A stretch of DNA of 64,000 nucleotides. Origin: Martinezella hainanensis. Lineage in GTDB: Bacteria; Pseudomonadota; Alphaproteobacteria; Rhizobiales; Rhizobiaceae. Below, in pieces: positions 17,269 through 24,867 of the stretch. The position numbers were made by a program, and so were the translations under genes. Each line of letters begins with the position of its first letter. Positions within the stretch are counted from its first letter, which is position 1. The DNA lies in contig NZ_FMAC01000003.1 of assembly GCF_900094555.1 (NCBI RefSeq), positions 372,001 to 436,000 on the forward strand, given 5' to 3'. The notes under the pieces are model-generated. The model made no database searches. It worked only from the letters and a program-made list of their open reading frames with translations, and had not been told where the DNA came from.

Positions 17269-17474
17269 GGCGATCCTTCATCATAGCTTTGGCACGGGCC
17301 AGGATTGCCCGCAGGACGTGTTGCAGCTTCGTGCGATGCTACGCAATGGCGTTCGGAATGCCAAGGCGATCTCCCGGAACATATTCGTAGGATTGTGCTG
17401 ATCGACCATCTACATTTCGCCCAGCCTGCCATCTGGTCTATAGTATCGGGCTGATTTGCCGGTAGGAATGGAGT

Positions 17475-17963
17475 TTGAAATTGAGCACTGCGTTCATGAA
17501 GGAAGAAAGCGCTGAAACGGCCGCGGAAACCGTGCTGCCCGACCGGCCCATTTCTCCGCATCCGAACCGTGTGACGGCGGCGGGCCTGAAAGCTCTGGAA
17601 TTGCAGCTTCATGAGGCGCGTAAAGCCTATGAAGCAGCGACCACAATCGAGGACATCAACGAACGCCGGCGGCAGACAGCCATCCCGTTGCGCGATGCGC
17701 GCTATTTCGCCGAGAGGCTTCGCACCGCTGAAGTCGTGCCGGTTCCCGACACGTCTGATGTCGTCGCGTTTGGAAGCACGGTCACCTATAGCCGTGAGGA
17801 TGGCCGCATACAGAAATATCGCATCGTCGGGGAGGATGAAGCCGATCCCAAGGCGGGTTCGATTTCCTATGTCTCGCCCGTTGCAAGACTGCTGATGGGG
17901 AAGGTGGTTGGCGATATCGTAACCCTTGGCAAGGAAGAACTGGAGATCACCGCGATCGAATAG
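17475..17963 (+). CDS. GreA/GreB-family transcription factor-like protein
   Basis: 162 residues. The C-terminal domain matches Gre factors: FGSTVTYSREDG, YRIVGEDEADPKAGSISYVSPVARLLMG, the FKBP-like module that docks on RNA polymerase. The N-terminal part (HPNRVTAAGLKALELQL with a helical stretch) would be the coiled coil, but it is shorter than in housekeeping GreA, and the acidic tip pair is not obvious. This looks like a second, Gre-like paralogue rather than the main GreA. No ATG fits: TTG at 17475 or 17481 is preceded by AGGAATGGAG. Single gene. Confidence 0.83.
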   Translation: MKLSTAFMKEESAETAAETVLPDRPISPHPNRVTAAGLKALELQLHEARKAYEAATTIEDINERRRQTAIPLRDARYFAERLRTAEVVPVPDTSDVVAFGSTVTYSREDGRIQKYRIVGEDEADPKAGSISYVSPVARLLMGKVVGDIVTLGKEELEITAIE

Positions 17964-17997
17964 GTTTCCTGGCGTTTCGATTGGCCCCGAAAGCGGA

Positions 17998-19017
17998 TTA
18001 ATGCGCGGTCTCGAATGGCGTTGCGATGGCAACCCTCGAGGGCGCGATCTGGAAATCGGCCGGTAGCATCCGATGATAGGCAAGCATCAGCTGGCAGGCA
18101 CTGCGGGCGTCATGGCGTAGGTCGTGGTGGATGACGAAGGTAATTTCGCCGGCGGCGAGCAGCCTGATATTGTCCTGATCGAGATCGTGGGCGGCAAAGA
18201 CCGTGCATTCTCGTCGCGCATCGGCAAAGGCCTTCAATATGGCTCGGTTGCCACCGCCCGCCGAATAGACAGCGCGGATTTCCGGCTCGCGTTCCAGCGC
18301 ATCGCGGACAAGAAGTTCCGTCGCGCGGTCGACACCGAAGCCCTCCGAAATCCGGACGACCGCAAGATGTGGGAAGCGATCCGCCAGCACATCGCGAAAT
18401 CCACGCTCACGCTCGTCCTCGCCGGCAAAAAGGCTGCTCGATAGGGTCACCAGCACCTTGCCAGCCCGCTCTCCGGCCATGCGGCCAAGCAGATAGGCTG
18501 ATGTCGCGCCCGCCACGCGGTTATCCATGCCGACATAGCCGATGCGGGAATTTTCCGGCAAGTCAGTCACCAGCGTGACTACTGGAATCCTTGCCGCCAT
18601 AAGCTGACCGGCAAGATCGGCAATCGCGGGTGTCGACGGAGCCTTGAGAACAACACCATGGCTGCCGCGGCGGCGTATGGCGCGCAGGATCGATAGAAGC
18701 TCCTGTTCGCTCATCGTCTCGGCCACATGAAACCGCGCGGAAAAGGACGCGGGCCGCATGCCGGGCAATTCGGCTTCGAAGGCTTCGCGGACGGCGGCGG
18801 AGAAGCGCTGCGGCGTATCCATGACGACATCGATGACGAGGCGCCGGCCGGCCAAACCCGCTTGCACATATTGCCGCTCCAGTTCGGCAATTGCCGCGAC
18901 GACCCGTGCGCGGGTAACGGCGCGAACGCCTTCGCGCTCATGCATCACCCGATCGACGGTCGCGAGGCTAAGCCCGGCCTGCAGCGCAATGTCTTTCAAG
19001 GGGAAACGAGATTTCAA
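17998..19017 (-). CDS. LacI-family transcriptional regulator
   Basis: 339 residues. N-terminal HTH LKDIALQAGLSLATVDRVM with the hinge around residues 45-60, then a periplasmic-binding-protein-like sensor domain (HGVVLKAPSTPAIAD, RIGYVGMDNRVAGATSAYLLGR, VYSAGGGNRAILKAF, HDLDQDNIRLLAAG). It would sense a sugar or polyol and control the divergent PhyH/SDR pair. The 107-base intergenic space between them contains repeats that could be its operator. Confidence 0.93.
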   Translation of the reverse strand: MKSRFPLKDIALQAGLSLATVDRVMHEREGVRAVTRARVVAAIAELERQYVQAGLAGRRLVIDVVMDTPQRFSAAVREAFEAELPGMRPASFSARFHVAETMSEQELLSILRAIRRRGSHGVVLKAPSTPAIADLAGQLMAARIPVVTLVTDLPENSRIGYVGMDNRVAGATSAYLLGRMAGERAGKVLVTLSSSLFAGEDERERGFRDVLADRFPHLAVVRISEGFGVDRATELLVRDALEREPEIRAVYSAGGGNRAILKAFADARRECTVFAAHDLDQDNIRLLAAGEITFVIHHDLRHDARSACQLMLAYHRMLPADFQIAPSRVAIATPFETAH

Positions 19018-19060
19018 TGTGCTCGTCCTGAGGTGTTTTTGAGGGGTTTTCTACCTTTTT

Positions 19061-19098
19061 CATAAGTCTGCCCGAGACTAGGATCAATCCCATAAGTC
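19061..19098. promoter_or_regulatory. Putative LacI operator region
   Basis: The octamer CATAAGTC occurs twice, 30 bases apart (three helical turns). The first copy overlaps a small dyad, AGTCT-GCCCG-AGACT. Placed between the divergent LacI and PhyH genes, these are the best operator candidates; no experimental consensus is implied. Confidence 0.45.
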
Positions 19099-19124
19099 CA
19101 ACGTCACTTTGGGAGGAGATCACC

Positions 19125-20318
19125 ATGGACGCTCAGACGCTCGCCAGCAGGCGTAGCCAGAAGGTTTGGCTTTCGGCCGATTGCGGCAATTTCGATACCT
19201 TCAAGACTTTGGTCAAAAAAACTGCCAATCCGGCGGATTGGCCTTTGGCGGTGGGGATCGAGAAAAATATCCTCATCTATGATGGCGACAAGGTTCGAAG
19301 CGCTGCCGAGAATGAAGACGACCGCCGCACGCTGATGGCCGAGTGGGTCGAGGCCTTCACTTCAGGTCCCGGCATCATCGTCATCAAGAACGCCATGCCG
19401 GACACGACGGTCGTCGATCGCGCAACCAGCGTGTTCGAAGCGATCGTCCGCGAAGAAAAGGAGAAGGGCAAGGGTGCCGGCGATCACTTTGCCAAGCCCG
19501 GCGCCAATGACCGCATCTGGAATGCGCTCGAGAAACACTGCCTGGCGGACCCGGAAAATTTTGCCCGCTATTATGCCTCGACCACCGTCACGCTAGTGTC
19601 GGAAGCCTGGCTCGGCGTCGGCTATCAGATGACGGCGCAGATGAACCGGGTCAATCCGGGCGGTACCGCGCAGAAGCCGCATCGTGATTATCACCTCGGC
19701 TTCATGTCGCCGCAGCAGATGCAGGCCTATCCCGGCCATATCCATGCGGTTTCGCCTCTTCTGACTCTGCAGGGCGCCGTCGCGCATTGCGATATGCCCC
19801 TTGAAAGCGGGCCGACGCTGTTCCTGCCCTATTCGCAGACCTTCTTTGAAGGCTATATCGCCTTCGGCCGGCCGGAGTTCCAAGCTTATTTTGCCGAACA
19901 CCATGTGCAATTGCCGCTGAAGAAGGGCGATGCCGTCTTCTTCAATCCGGCCGTCATGCACGGTGCCGGCAACAATGTCTCGAAAGACATCTATCGCATG
20001 GCCAATCTCCTGCAGGTGTCCTCGGCCTTCGGGCGGGCGATGGAGAGCGTCAACCGCACCCGCATGTCGGTGACAGTCTACCCTGCACTTCTCGCTGCGC
20101 TTGATGCCGGCACGCTGAGCCGCGCGGACGTTGCCAATGTGATCGCATCGACGGCCGAGGGCTATGCCTTCCCGACCAATCTCGACAGCGATCCGCCGGT
20201 CGGGGGGCTTGCGCCGAAAACGCAGGCGCAGATCATGGCAGAGGCAATCGACGCCAAGACGGATGCCGGGCAGTTTGCCGAGGTTATCGCCGCCCATGCC
20301 GCACGCAGGGAGGCTTGA
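19125..20318 (+). CDS. Phytanoyl-CoA dioxygenase (PhyH)-family Fe(II)/2-oxoglutarate oxygenase
   Basis: 397 residues. Double-stranded beta-helix with the iron triad visible: His186 and Asp188 in PHRDYHLG, and His279 in AVMHGAGNN. LESGPTLFLPYSQ between them is typical of PhyH. Such enzymes hydroxylate a C-H bond with O2 and 2-oxoglutarate in the cytoplasm; bacterial members act on many substrates, so phytanoyl-CoA is not implied. A strong ribosome site (GGGAGGAG) precedes the ATG. Six bases separate it from the SDR gene, so hydroxylation followed by alcohol oxidation is a sensible joint task. Probably repressed by the divergent LacI protein. Confidence 0.9.
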   Translation: MDAQTLASRRSQKVWLSADCGNFDTFKTLVKKTANPADWPLAVGIEKNILIYDGDKVRSAAENEDDRRTLMAEWVEAFTSGPGIIVIKNAMPDTTVVDRATSVFEAIVREEKEKGKGAGDHFAKPGANDRIWNALEKHCLADPENFARYYASTTVTLVSEAWLGVGYQMTAQMNRVNPGGTAQKPHRDYHLGFMSPQQMQAYPGHIHAVSPLLTLQGAVAHCDMPLESGPTLFLPYSQTFFEGYIAFGRPEFQAYFAEHHVQLPLKKGDAVFFNPAVMHGAGNNVSKDIYRMANLLQVSSAFGRAMESVNRTRMSVTVYPALLAALDAGTLSRADVANVIASTAEGYAFPTNLDSDPPVGGLAPKTQAQIMAEAIDAKTDAGQFAEVIAAHAARREA

Positions 20319-20324
20319 GATCCG

Positions 20325-21134
20325 ATGAGCCGACTGGATGGAAAATTCGCCGTCGTGACTGGCGGCACACAAGGGCTGGGCGCGGAAGTCGCCCGGCTCT
20401 TTGCCGAGCGTGGCGCCGCCGGCCTGACGATCTGCGGCCGCAGCATTGCCAAGGGCGAAGCCAAGGCGCGGGAGATTGGCGATCGATATGGAATCCCGGT
20501 TGCCTTCGTCAGCGCCGATCTCGGCGAGGTCGAGGACTGCCGCAAGGTCATCGCGACAGCGGCCGAAAAGTTCGGCCGCATCGATGCGCTTGTCAACGTC
20601 GCTGCGATCACCGATCGCGGCACCATTCTCGATACCGATCCGGCTCTGTTCGACCGGATGTTCGCCGTCAATGTGCGCGGGCCGTTCTTCCTGATGCAGG
20701 ACGCGATCAAGAACATGATCGCCAACGGCATCGAGGGCACCATCGTCAACATTTCCTCGATGTCGTCGATGGCCGGTCAGCCCTTCATCAGTGCATACTG
20801 TTCTTCCAAGGGCGCTCTCGACACGCTGACCCGGAATACGGCTTTCTCATTGCTTAGGAACCGGATCAGGGTCAACGCCCTCAATATCGGCTGGATGTCG
20901 AGCGACGGCGAGGATCGCATCCAGCGCGAATATCATGGAGCCGCGGAAGATTGGTTGGCAAAGGCGGCGGCAGAGCAGCCTTTCGGCCGGCTGGTCGATC
21001 CGGCCGAGGTCGCCCGCGCGGTCGCCTTCCTGTCGTCCGAAGAGTCCGGCCTGATGACCGGTGCCACGATCAATTTCGATCAGTCGATCTGGGGCGCCTA
21101 TGAGGGCACGCCGCATCCGCAGAAAGCGATGTGA
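20325..21134 (+). CDS. Short-chain dehydrogenase/reductase (SDR)
   Basis: 269 residues, classical SDR. TGGTQGLG at 12-19 binds the dinucleotide; NVAA at 91-94; the catalytic Tyr158 and Lys162 in YCSSK, with Ser in NISSMSS. The C-terminal MTGATINFDQS is typical of family members. Oxidises or reduces a hydroxyl/keto pair with NAD(P)(H). Directly behind the PhyH oxygenase, with which it forms a two-gene operon opposite a LacI regulator, so a small catabolic route for a sugar- or polyol-like compound is the simplest reading. Substrate unknown. Confidence 0.93.
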   Translation: MSRLDGKFAVVTGGTQGLGAEVARLFAERGAAGLTICGRSIAKGEAKAREIGDRYGIPVAFVSADLGEVEDCRKVIATAAEKFGRIDALVNVAAITDRGTILDTDPALFDRMFAVNVRGPFFLMQDAIKNMIANGIEGTIVNISSMSSMAGQPFISAYCSSKGALDTLTRNTAFSLLRNRIRVNALNIGWMSSDGEDRIQREYHGAAEDWLAKAAAEQPFGRLVDPAEVARAVAFLSSEESGLMTGATINFDQSIWGAYEGTPHPQKAM

Positions 21135-21226
21135 GCCATGGAGCTTGGCGGGAGGGAAGTTCCCTCCCGCTGGCTGAGCAACTTTGTTTACGAGCTCCGT
21201 GCGCGAGCAGGCCGTCCCTCAGTGGC

Positions 21227-22381
21227 TCAGAAACTCTTGATCGTGCCGTCGGACCAGACCATTTTGCCGCCACGGATCGTACCGCGCACGCGCGGCACGC
21301 GGCCGCGTTCTGCGATCACGAGATCGGCGCGCAGTCCCTCGGCGATGCGGCCGCGGTCGGTGAGGCCAAGTGCCTTTGCCGGGTTGGCGCTTGCCAATGC
21401 GGTTGAGGGGGGAAGCCCGCCCTTGCCGATTTCCGCAAGTGCGATCACAGCGGGCAGAATGGCCGATGGGTGATAGTCGCTGGCAAGAATATCGAGAACG
21501 CCGGCTTCATAGGCTTCCCGGGCGGAAAGATTGCCGGAATAGGAAAGGCCGCGCAGCGCATTTGGTGCGCCCATCGCCGTTGCCAACCCCAAACGCCTCG
21601 CTTCGGTCGCCGTCGCGATATTGATCGGAAACTCGCTGATTGCGGCGCCGAGGCTGTGCAGCAGCGCTGCCTTCTCGGCCGTGTCATCATCATGAGACGC
21701 GAGCACGACGCCGTGCTCGCGCGCCAATTGCGATAAGCCGTTGATGATGCCCATACTGTCGCCGTGCTCGCTGCGTGCAGCCATGCGCTGCTTGACCATC
21801 TCCGCTGCCTGGGTCTCGCTGATCTTCTTGGCTTTCGCAGTGTTGGCGATATGGAGTTCGATATCGCGATACTGTCCCTGGCCTGGTGTGTGATCCATCA
21901 GTGAAATGAGGTGAAGCGCGCCGGCATTGATCAGCGTCTTCGCTTCGTTGACGGCCGGCAGGAAGGTCACCTCGAAGCGGCCGTGGACGCGGTGGTCGAT
22001 CAAAAGCTCGTCCCGCATCGATGCGAGCTTTTCGATCATCGCATGGGTATGCTCGATAGAGCGCACATGGCCATAGGTGGCGGGCGTGAAGGCAACCGCC
22101 GCATAGGCAGTCGTCACACCATTGGCGGCAAGCATCTTGTCGAGATCGTAGACGCCAAGTTCGAGCGGCATGCGGACATTGACCCGCGGCTCGACGCATT
22201 TCTCGATCATATCGCCGTGCATGTCGACGAAACCGGGCAGGAGAAACCGACCGTGGCCGTCTATCTCCGCACCTTCGACCGGTTGCTCGCTGATATCGGC
22301 GATCAATCCATCTTCAATTTTGACGGCACCGCGTTCGATCACACGGTCCTGCAGCACAATTTCAAAATTACTCAGCCACAT
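21227..22381 (-). CDS. phnM: PhnM-type ribosyl-triphosphate diphosphatase (amidohydrolase superfamily)
   Basis: 384 residues. In the known pathway PhnM removes pyrophosphate from alpha-D-ribose 1-methylphosphonate 5-triphosphate. The metal-binding HxD is present as MHGDMIEK (His55, Asp57); other landmarks are LMDHTPGQGQYRD, VLASHDDDT and the C-terminal ASDYHPSAILP. The HGDxxE form belongs to a PhnM branch distinct from the E. coli HTDN form. Last gene of the phn operon, overlapping phnL by 14 bases. Its presence implies that the complex upstream still yields a 5-triphosphate ribose product. Confidence 0.92.
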   Translation of the reverse strand: MWLSNFEIVLQDRVIERGAVKIEDGLIADISEQPVEGAEIDGHGRFLLPGFVDMHGDMIEKCVEPRVNVRMPLELGVYDLDKMLAANGVTTAYAAVAFTPATYGHVRSIEHTHAMIEKLASMRDELLIDHRVHGRFEVTFLPAVNEAKTLINAGALHLISLMDHTPGQGQYRDIELHIANTAKAKKISETQAAEMVKQRMAARSEHGDSMGIINGLSQLAREHGVVLASHDDDTAEKAALLHSLGAAISEFPINIATATEARRLGLATAMGAPNALRGLSYSGNLSAREAYEAGVLDILASDYHPSAILPAVIALAEIGKGGLPPSTALASANPAKALGLTDRGRIAEGLRADLVIAERGRVPRVRGTIRGGKMVWSDGTIKSF

Positions 22382-23114
22382 CGTCTTGCTCGTCCTCGAT
22401 CTTGATGGCTTCGAGATGAAGTTCCCGGTCGATCAGCGCCCGGACGTCTTCTGGATGGTGGAAAACACCGATCATTGCAACACCTGACGTTTTGAGCTGC
22501 GCCAGTCTTTCGACGAGTGCCTTGCGTGCAGCATGATCGAGCGATGCCGTCGGCTCGTCGAGCAGCAGCAGGCGCTGCGGCAGGATGAGCGCGCGGGCCA
22601 GATTGACCTTCTGCTGTTCGCCGCCGGAGAAGGTCGAGGGGTAGGCCGACCAGAGCTGTTTCTTGACGCCGAAGGCATCGAGCCAGCGCCGCGCTTCGGC
22701 GAGGGCTTCGGAATGCGACCTGCCGGCAAGCCTCAGCGGTTCGGCAACAATCTCTTCGGCCGGAACACGCGGGCGGGCATTGAGGAACTGCGTGACGAAG
22801 CCGATTTCCCGGCGGCGCAGCACGGCGATGTCGACGTCGGCGGCGGTCGCCAGATCGATGATCCCTTCCTGCGTGTGATAATAGACGTGGCCGGCGCGGG
22901 GCAGGTAGGAGCGGTAGAGCGTGCGCAGCAGGGTCGACTTACCCGCACCGTTTTCGCCCTTCAGCAGGATGAACTCACCTACATTCAGGTCGAACTCGAT
23001 ATTCTCAAAGGCAAACAGCGTGCGCTTGAGGTGGTGCATCTCGAATTGCTTCGAAAGTCCCTGCACGCGCAAAACCGGAGCCGCGTTCGGCCGCGCGGAA
23101 ACCTGAATATTCAT
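22368..23114 (-). CDS. phnL: PhnL, ABC-type ATPase of the C-P lyase complex
   Basis: 248 residues from the ATG (an in-frame TTG at 23132 overlaps the PhnK stop, so translation may begin there). Walker A GENGAGKST, Q-loop FVTQFLNARPRV, signature FSGGEQQKVNLARAL and Walker B LLLLDEPTASLDHA are all intact. In E. coli PhnL joins PhnK in a dimer on the PhnGHIJ core and is needed for phosphonate use; it is not a membrane transporter subunit. Within the uninterrupted phnGHIJKLM operon. Confidence 0.94.
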   Translation of the reverse strand: MNIQVSARPNAAPVLRVQGLSKQFEMHHLKRTLFAFENIEFDLNVGEFILLKGENGAGKSTLLRTLYRSYLPRAGHVYYHTQEGIIDLATAADVDIAVLRRREIGFVTQFLNARPRVPAEEIVAEPLRLAGRSHSEALAEARRWLDAFGVKKQLWSAYPSTFSGGEQQKVNLARALILPQRLLLLDEPTASLDHAARKALVERLAQLKTSGVAMIGVFHHPEDVRALIDRELHLEAIKIEDEQDDVAE

Positions 23115-23128
23115 CTCTCTTGTTTCCC

Positions 23129-23956
23129 TCAAAGCTTGGCGTGAACGAGCTGCTGCGTGTAGGCATGCTGCGGGTCCTGGAAGATCTGGTCGGCGAGACC
23201 CTGTTCCACGACCTTGCCGCGCCGCATGACCATAACCCGGTCTGCCATCGTGCGGATGACGCCGAGATCGTGCGAGACCAGAACCATGGTGATGGAACGC
23301 TCGCGCTGCAGCCGCTTCAGTGTGTCGAGCACCAGGGCCTGAACGCTGACGTCGAGGCCCGTCGTCGGTTCATCGAGCAGCAGGACGGCGGGCTCGAGCG
23401 CGATCGCCTTGGCAAGCTGCACGCGCTGCTGCATACCGCCGGAAAGCTCGTTCGGGCGGGCGTCCATGCGCTCGATCGGAAATTCCGATGCGTCGAGCGA
23501 CTGACGTGCCCGTTCGCGCAGCTCGGCGAAATTGCGGTTGCCGGCAATCAGCAGGCGTTCGGCGACGTTGCCGCTGCTGGTGTGGTTCATCAACAGGCCG
23601 AGATGCGGATTCTGGTAGACGATGCCGATATGATGCGCCCTCAGCATCCGCCGCTCGAAGCGGTCGAGCGTAAAGAGGTTGCGGCCCTCATGCCCGGGAA
23701 GCGCAAGACTGTAGGTGCCGATATCCGGCGTATCCTCAAGGTTCATCATCCGGAGAAGCGTCGATTTGCCGGAGCCGGATTCGCCGACGATGCCGAGGAC
23801 TTCGCCAGGATAGACTGTTACGTCGACGCCACCAAGAGCAGTGACGTCGCCATAGTTGCGCGCAATGTCGCGCATGGTCAGGATCGGTTCCGCCATCATC
23901 AGCCGCGGCGGCTGGCGGGTCAGCTCCGCCGATTGAGTGGGATCAAGCGCGGCCAT
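23129..23956 (-). CDS. phnK: PhnK, ABC-type ATPase of the C-P lyase complex
   Basis: 275 residues from the ATG that shares one base with the phnJ stop. The first ~20 residues are extra compared with E. coli PhnK (252 residues); ATGATG further in (MMAEPIL) is an alternative start. Walker A GESGSGKST, Q-loop VYQNPHLGLL, signature LSGGMQQRVQLAK, Walker B LLLDEPTTGLDVS, switch His in LVSHDLG are all present. PhnK docks on PhnJ in the known complex, so its conservation next to an altered PhnJ suggests that the assembly still forms and hydrolyses ATP. It also resembles oligopeptide-transporter ATPases; use by the CUT1 permeases nearby is possible but unlikely. Confidence 0.93.
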   Translation of the reverse strand: MAALDPTQSAELTRQPPRLMMAEPILTMRDIARNYGDVTALGGVDVTVYPGEVLGIVGESGSGKSTLLRMMNLEDTPDIGTYSLALPGHEGRNLFTLDRFERRMLRAHHIGIVYQNPHLGLLMNHTSSGNVAERLLIAGNRNFAELRERARQSLDASEFPIERMDARPNELSGGMQQRVQLAKAIALEPAVLLLDEPTTGLDVSVQALVLDTLKRLQRERSITMVLVSHDLGVIRTMADRVMVMRRGKVVEQGLADQIFQDPQHAYTQQLVHAKL

Positions 23957-24867
23957 CAGTCCATCCTTCCATTCTTGTACCAGGTCTCGCCGATCTCGAC
24001 CGCCTCTGCTTCCGACTTGCGGATGTGCTTCACGCCGAAATGGCTGTCGGACAGTTCGTATTGCGAGGAGCCATCCTCCTGCGGCAGCTCGTTCATGAAG
24101 AAACCGGTGACGTTGCTGCGGTAGCAGGTCTTGTCGTGATGATCCTCGACCCGGTAGGGCACATCGTCGAAGACGAGCGGTTCGACGCGCGTGTAGGGCG
24201 GCACGGCGAAGATGCGCTTCTCGCGGCCGGCGGACAGGATTGTCAGGTGATCGGCCTGATTGAGCTTCGGCACGTCCCAGCGCGGGATCGGCGAGGGCGT
24301 CATCACGTGGCGGCCGTTGACCATGCTCGGATAGCTCGATCCCTGCATGATCCGTCCCGATTTGACGAGCTGCTCGTAGAGCACGAGCCACAGCTGACCG
24401 TAATCGGCATCGCCGTGCATTTCGCGTGCGACGGACATATCCGGCTGGACAGGACGCAGCGGCTCGGGGTTCGGAACTTGGAGCACCAGGACTTGGTCCT
24501 CGCGCAGCTTTTCCTCCGGAATGCGGTGGCGGGACTGGATGATGGTCGCGGCCATCGTGTCTTCAGTTTCCACCGCGCCGCCGACGCGAGCGACGAATTT
24601 GCGGATGCTGCTGGCGTTGACGGAATCATCCGATCCCTGGTCGATGACCTTTACGACGGATGTGGGCTTCAGCAGCGTCAGCGTCACCTGCAGACCACCC
24701 GTTCCCCAGCCGCGGGCGATCGGCACTTCGCGGCTGGCATAGGGCACCTGGTAGCCGGGAACGGCGATCGCCTTCAGAATGCGACGGCGCATTTCGCGCT
24801 TGGCGGATTCGTCGAGAAAGCCGTAGTTGAAAGCCATCCAGGGCTTGGTCAATTCCTGCAGTTTCAT
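23956..24867 (-). CDS. phnJ: PhnJ homologue lacking radical-SAM cysteines
   Basis: 303 residues, clearly a PhnJ: GWGTGG, VIDQGSDDSVNA, QSRHRIPEE, QVPNPEPLR, PSPIPRWD, GREKRIFAVPPYTRVE, and the glycyl-radical site Gly38 in VPGYQ. In E. coli PhnJ the C-terminus has Cys241, Cys244 and Cys266 binding the [4Fe-4S] cluster, and Cys272 as the thiyl radical. Here only one cysteine exists in the whole protein: Cys248 lines up with Cys241, Ser251 replaces Cys244, and the CSDTDYC segment reads LSDSHFG (272-278). A tail of ~25 residues follows. The frame is intact and overlaps phnK, so this is not a frameshift. The fold may persist for complex assembly, but known C-P cleavage should not be possible. Confidence 0.9.
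   Translation of the reverse strand: MKLQELTKPWMAFNYGFLDESAKREMRRRILKAIAVPGYQVPYASREVPIARGWGTGGLQVTLTLLKPTSVVKVIDQGSDDSVNASSIRKFVARVGGAVETEDTMAATIIQSRHRIPEEKLREDQVLVLQVPNPEPLRPVQPDMSVAREMHGDADYGQLWLVLYEQLVKSGRIMQGSSYPSMVNGRHVMTPSPIPRWDVPKLNQADHLTILSAGREKRIFAVPPYTRVEPLVFDDVPYRVEDHHDKTCYRSNVTGFFMNELPQEDGSSQYELSDSHFGVKHIRKSEAEAVEIGETWYKNGRMD

Noticed and set aside
23129..24391. Upstream extension of the PhnK frame to 420 codons
   Set aside because: The extra part lies inside phnJ in another frame and is Arg-rich. The ATG overlapping the phnJ stop gives a normal-sized PhnK.
23956..24867. Frameshift as explanation for the missing PhnJ cysteines
   Set aside because: The other frames of this stretch contain no C-x2-C or CSDxxYC-like sequence, residues around the lost cysteines still align, and the stop overlaps phnK as expected.
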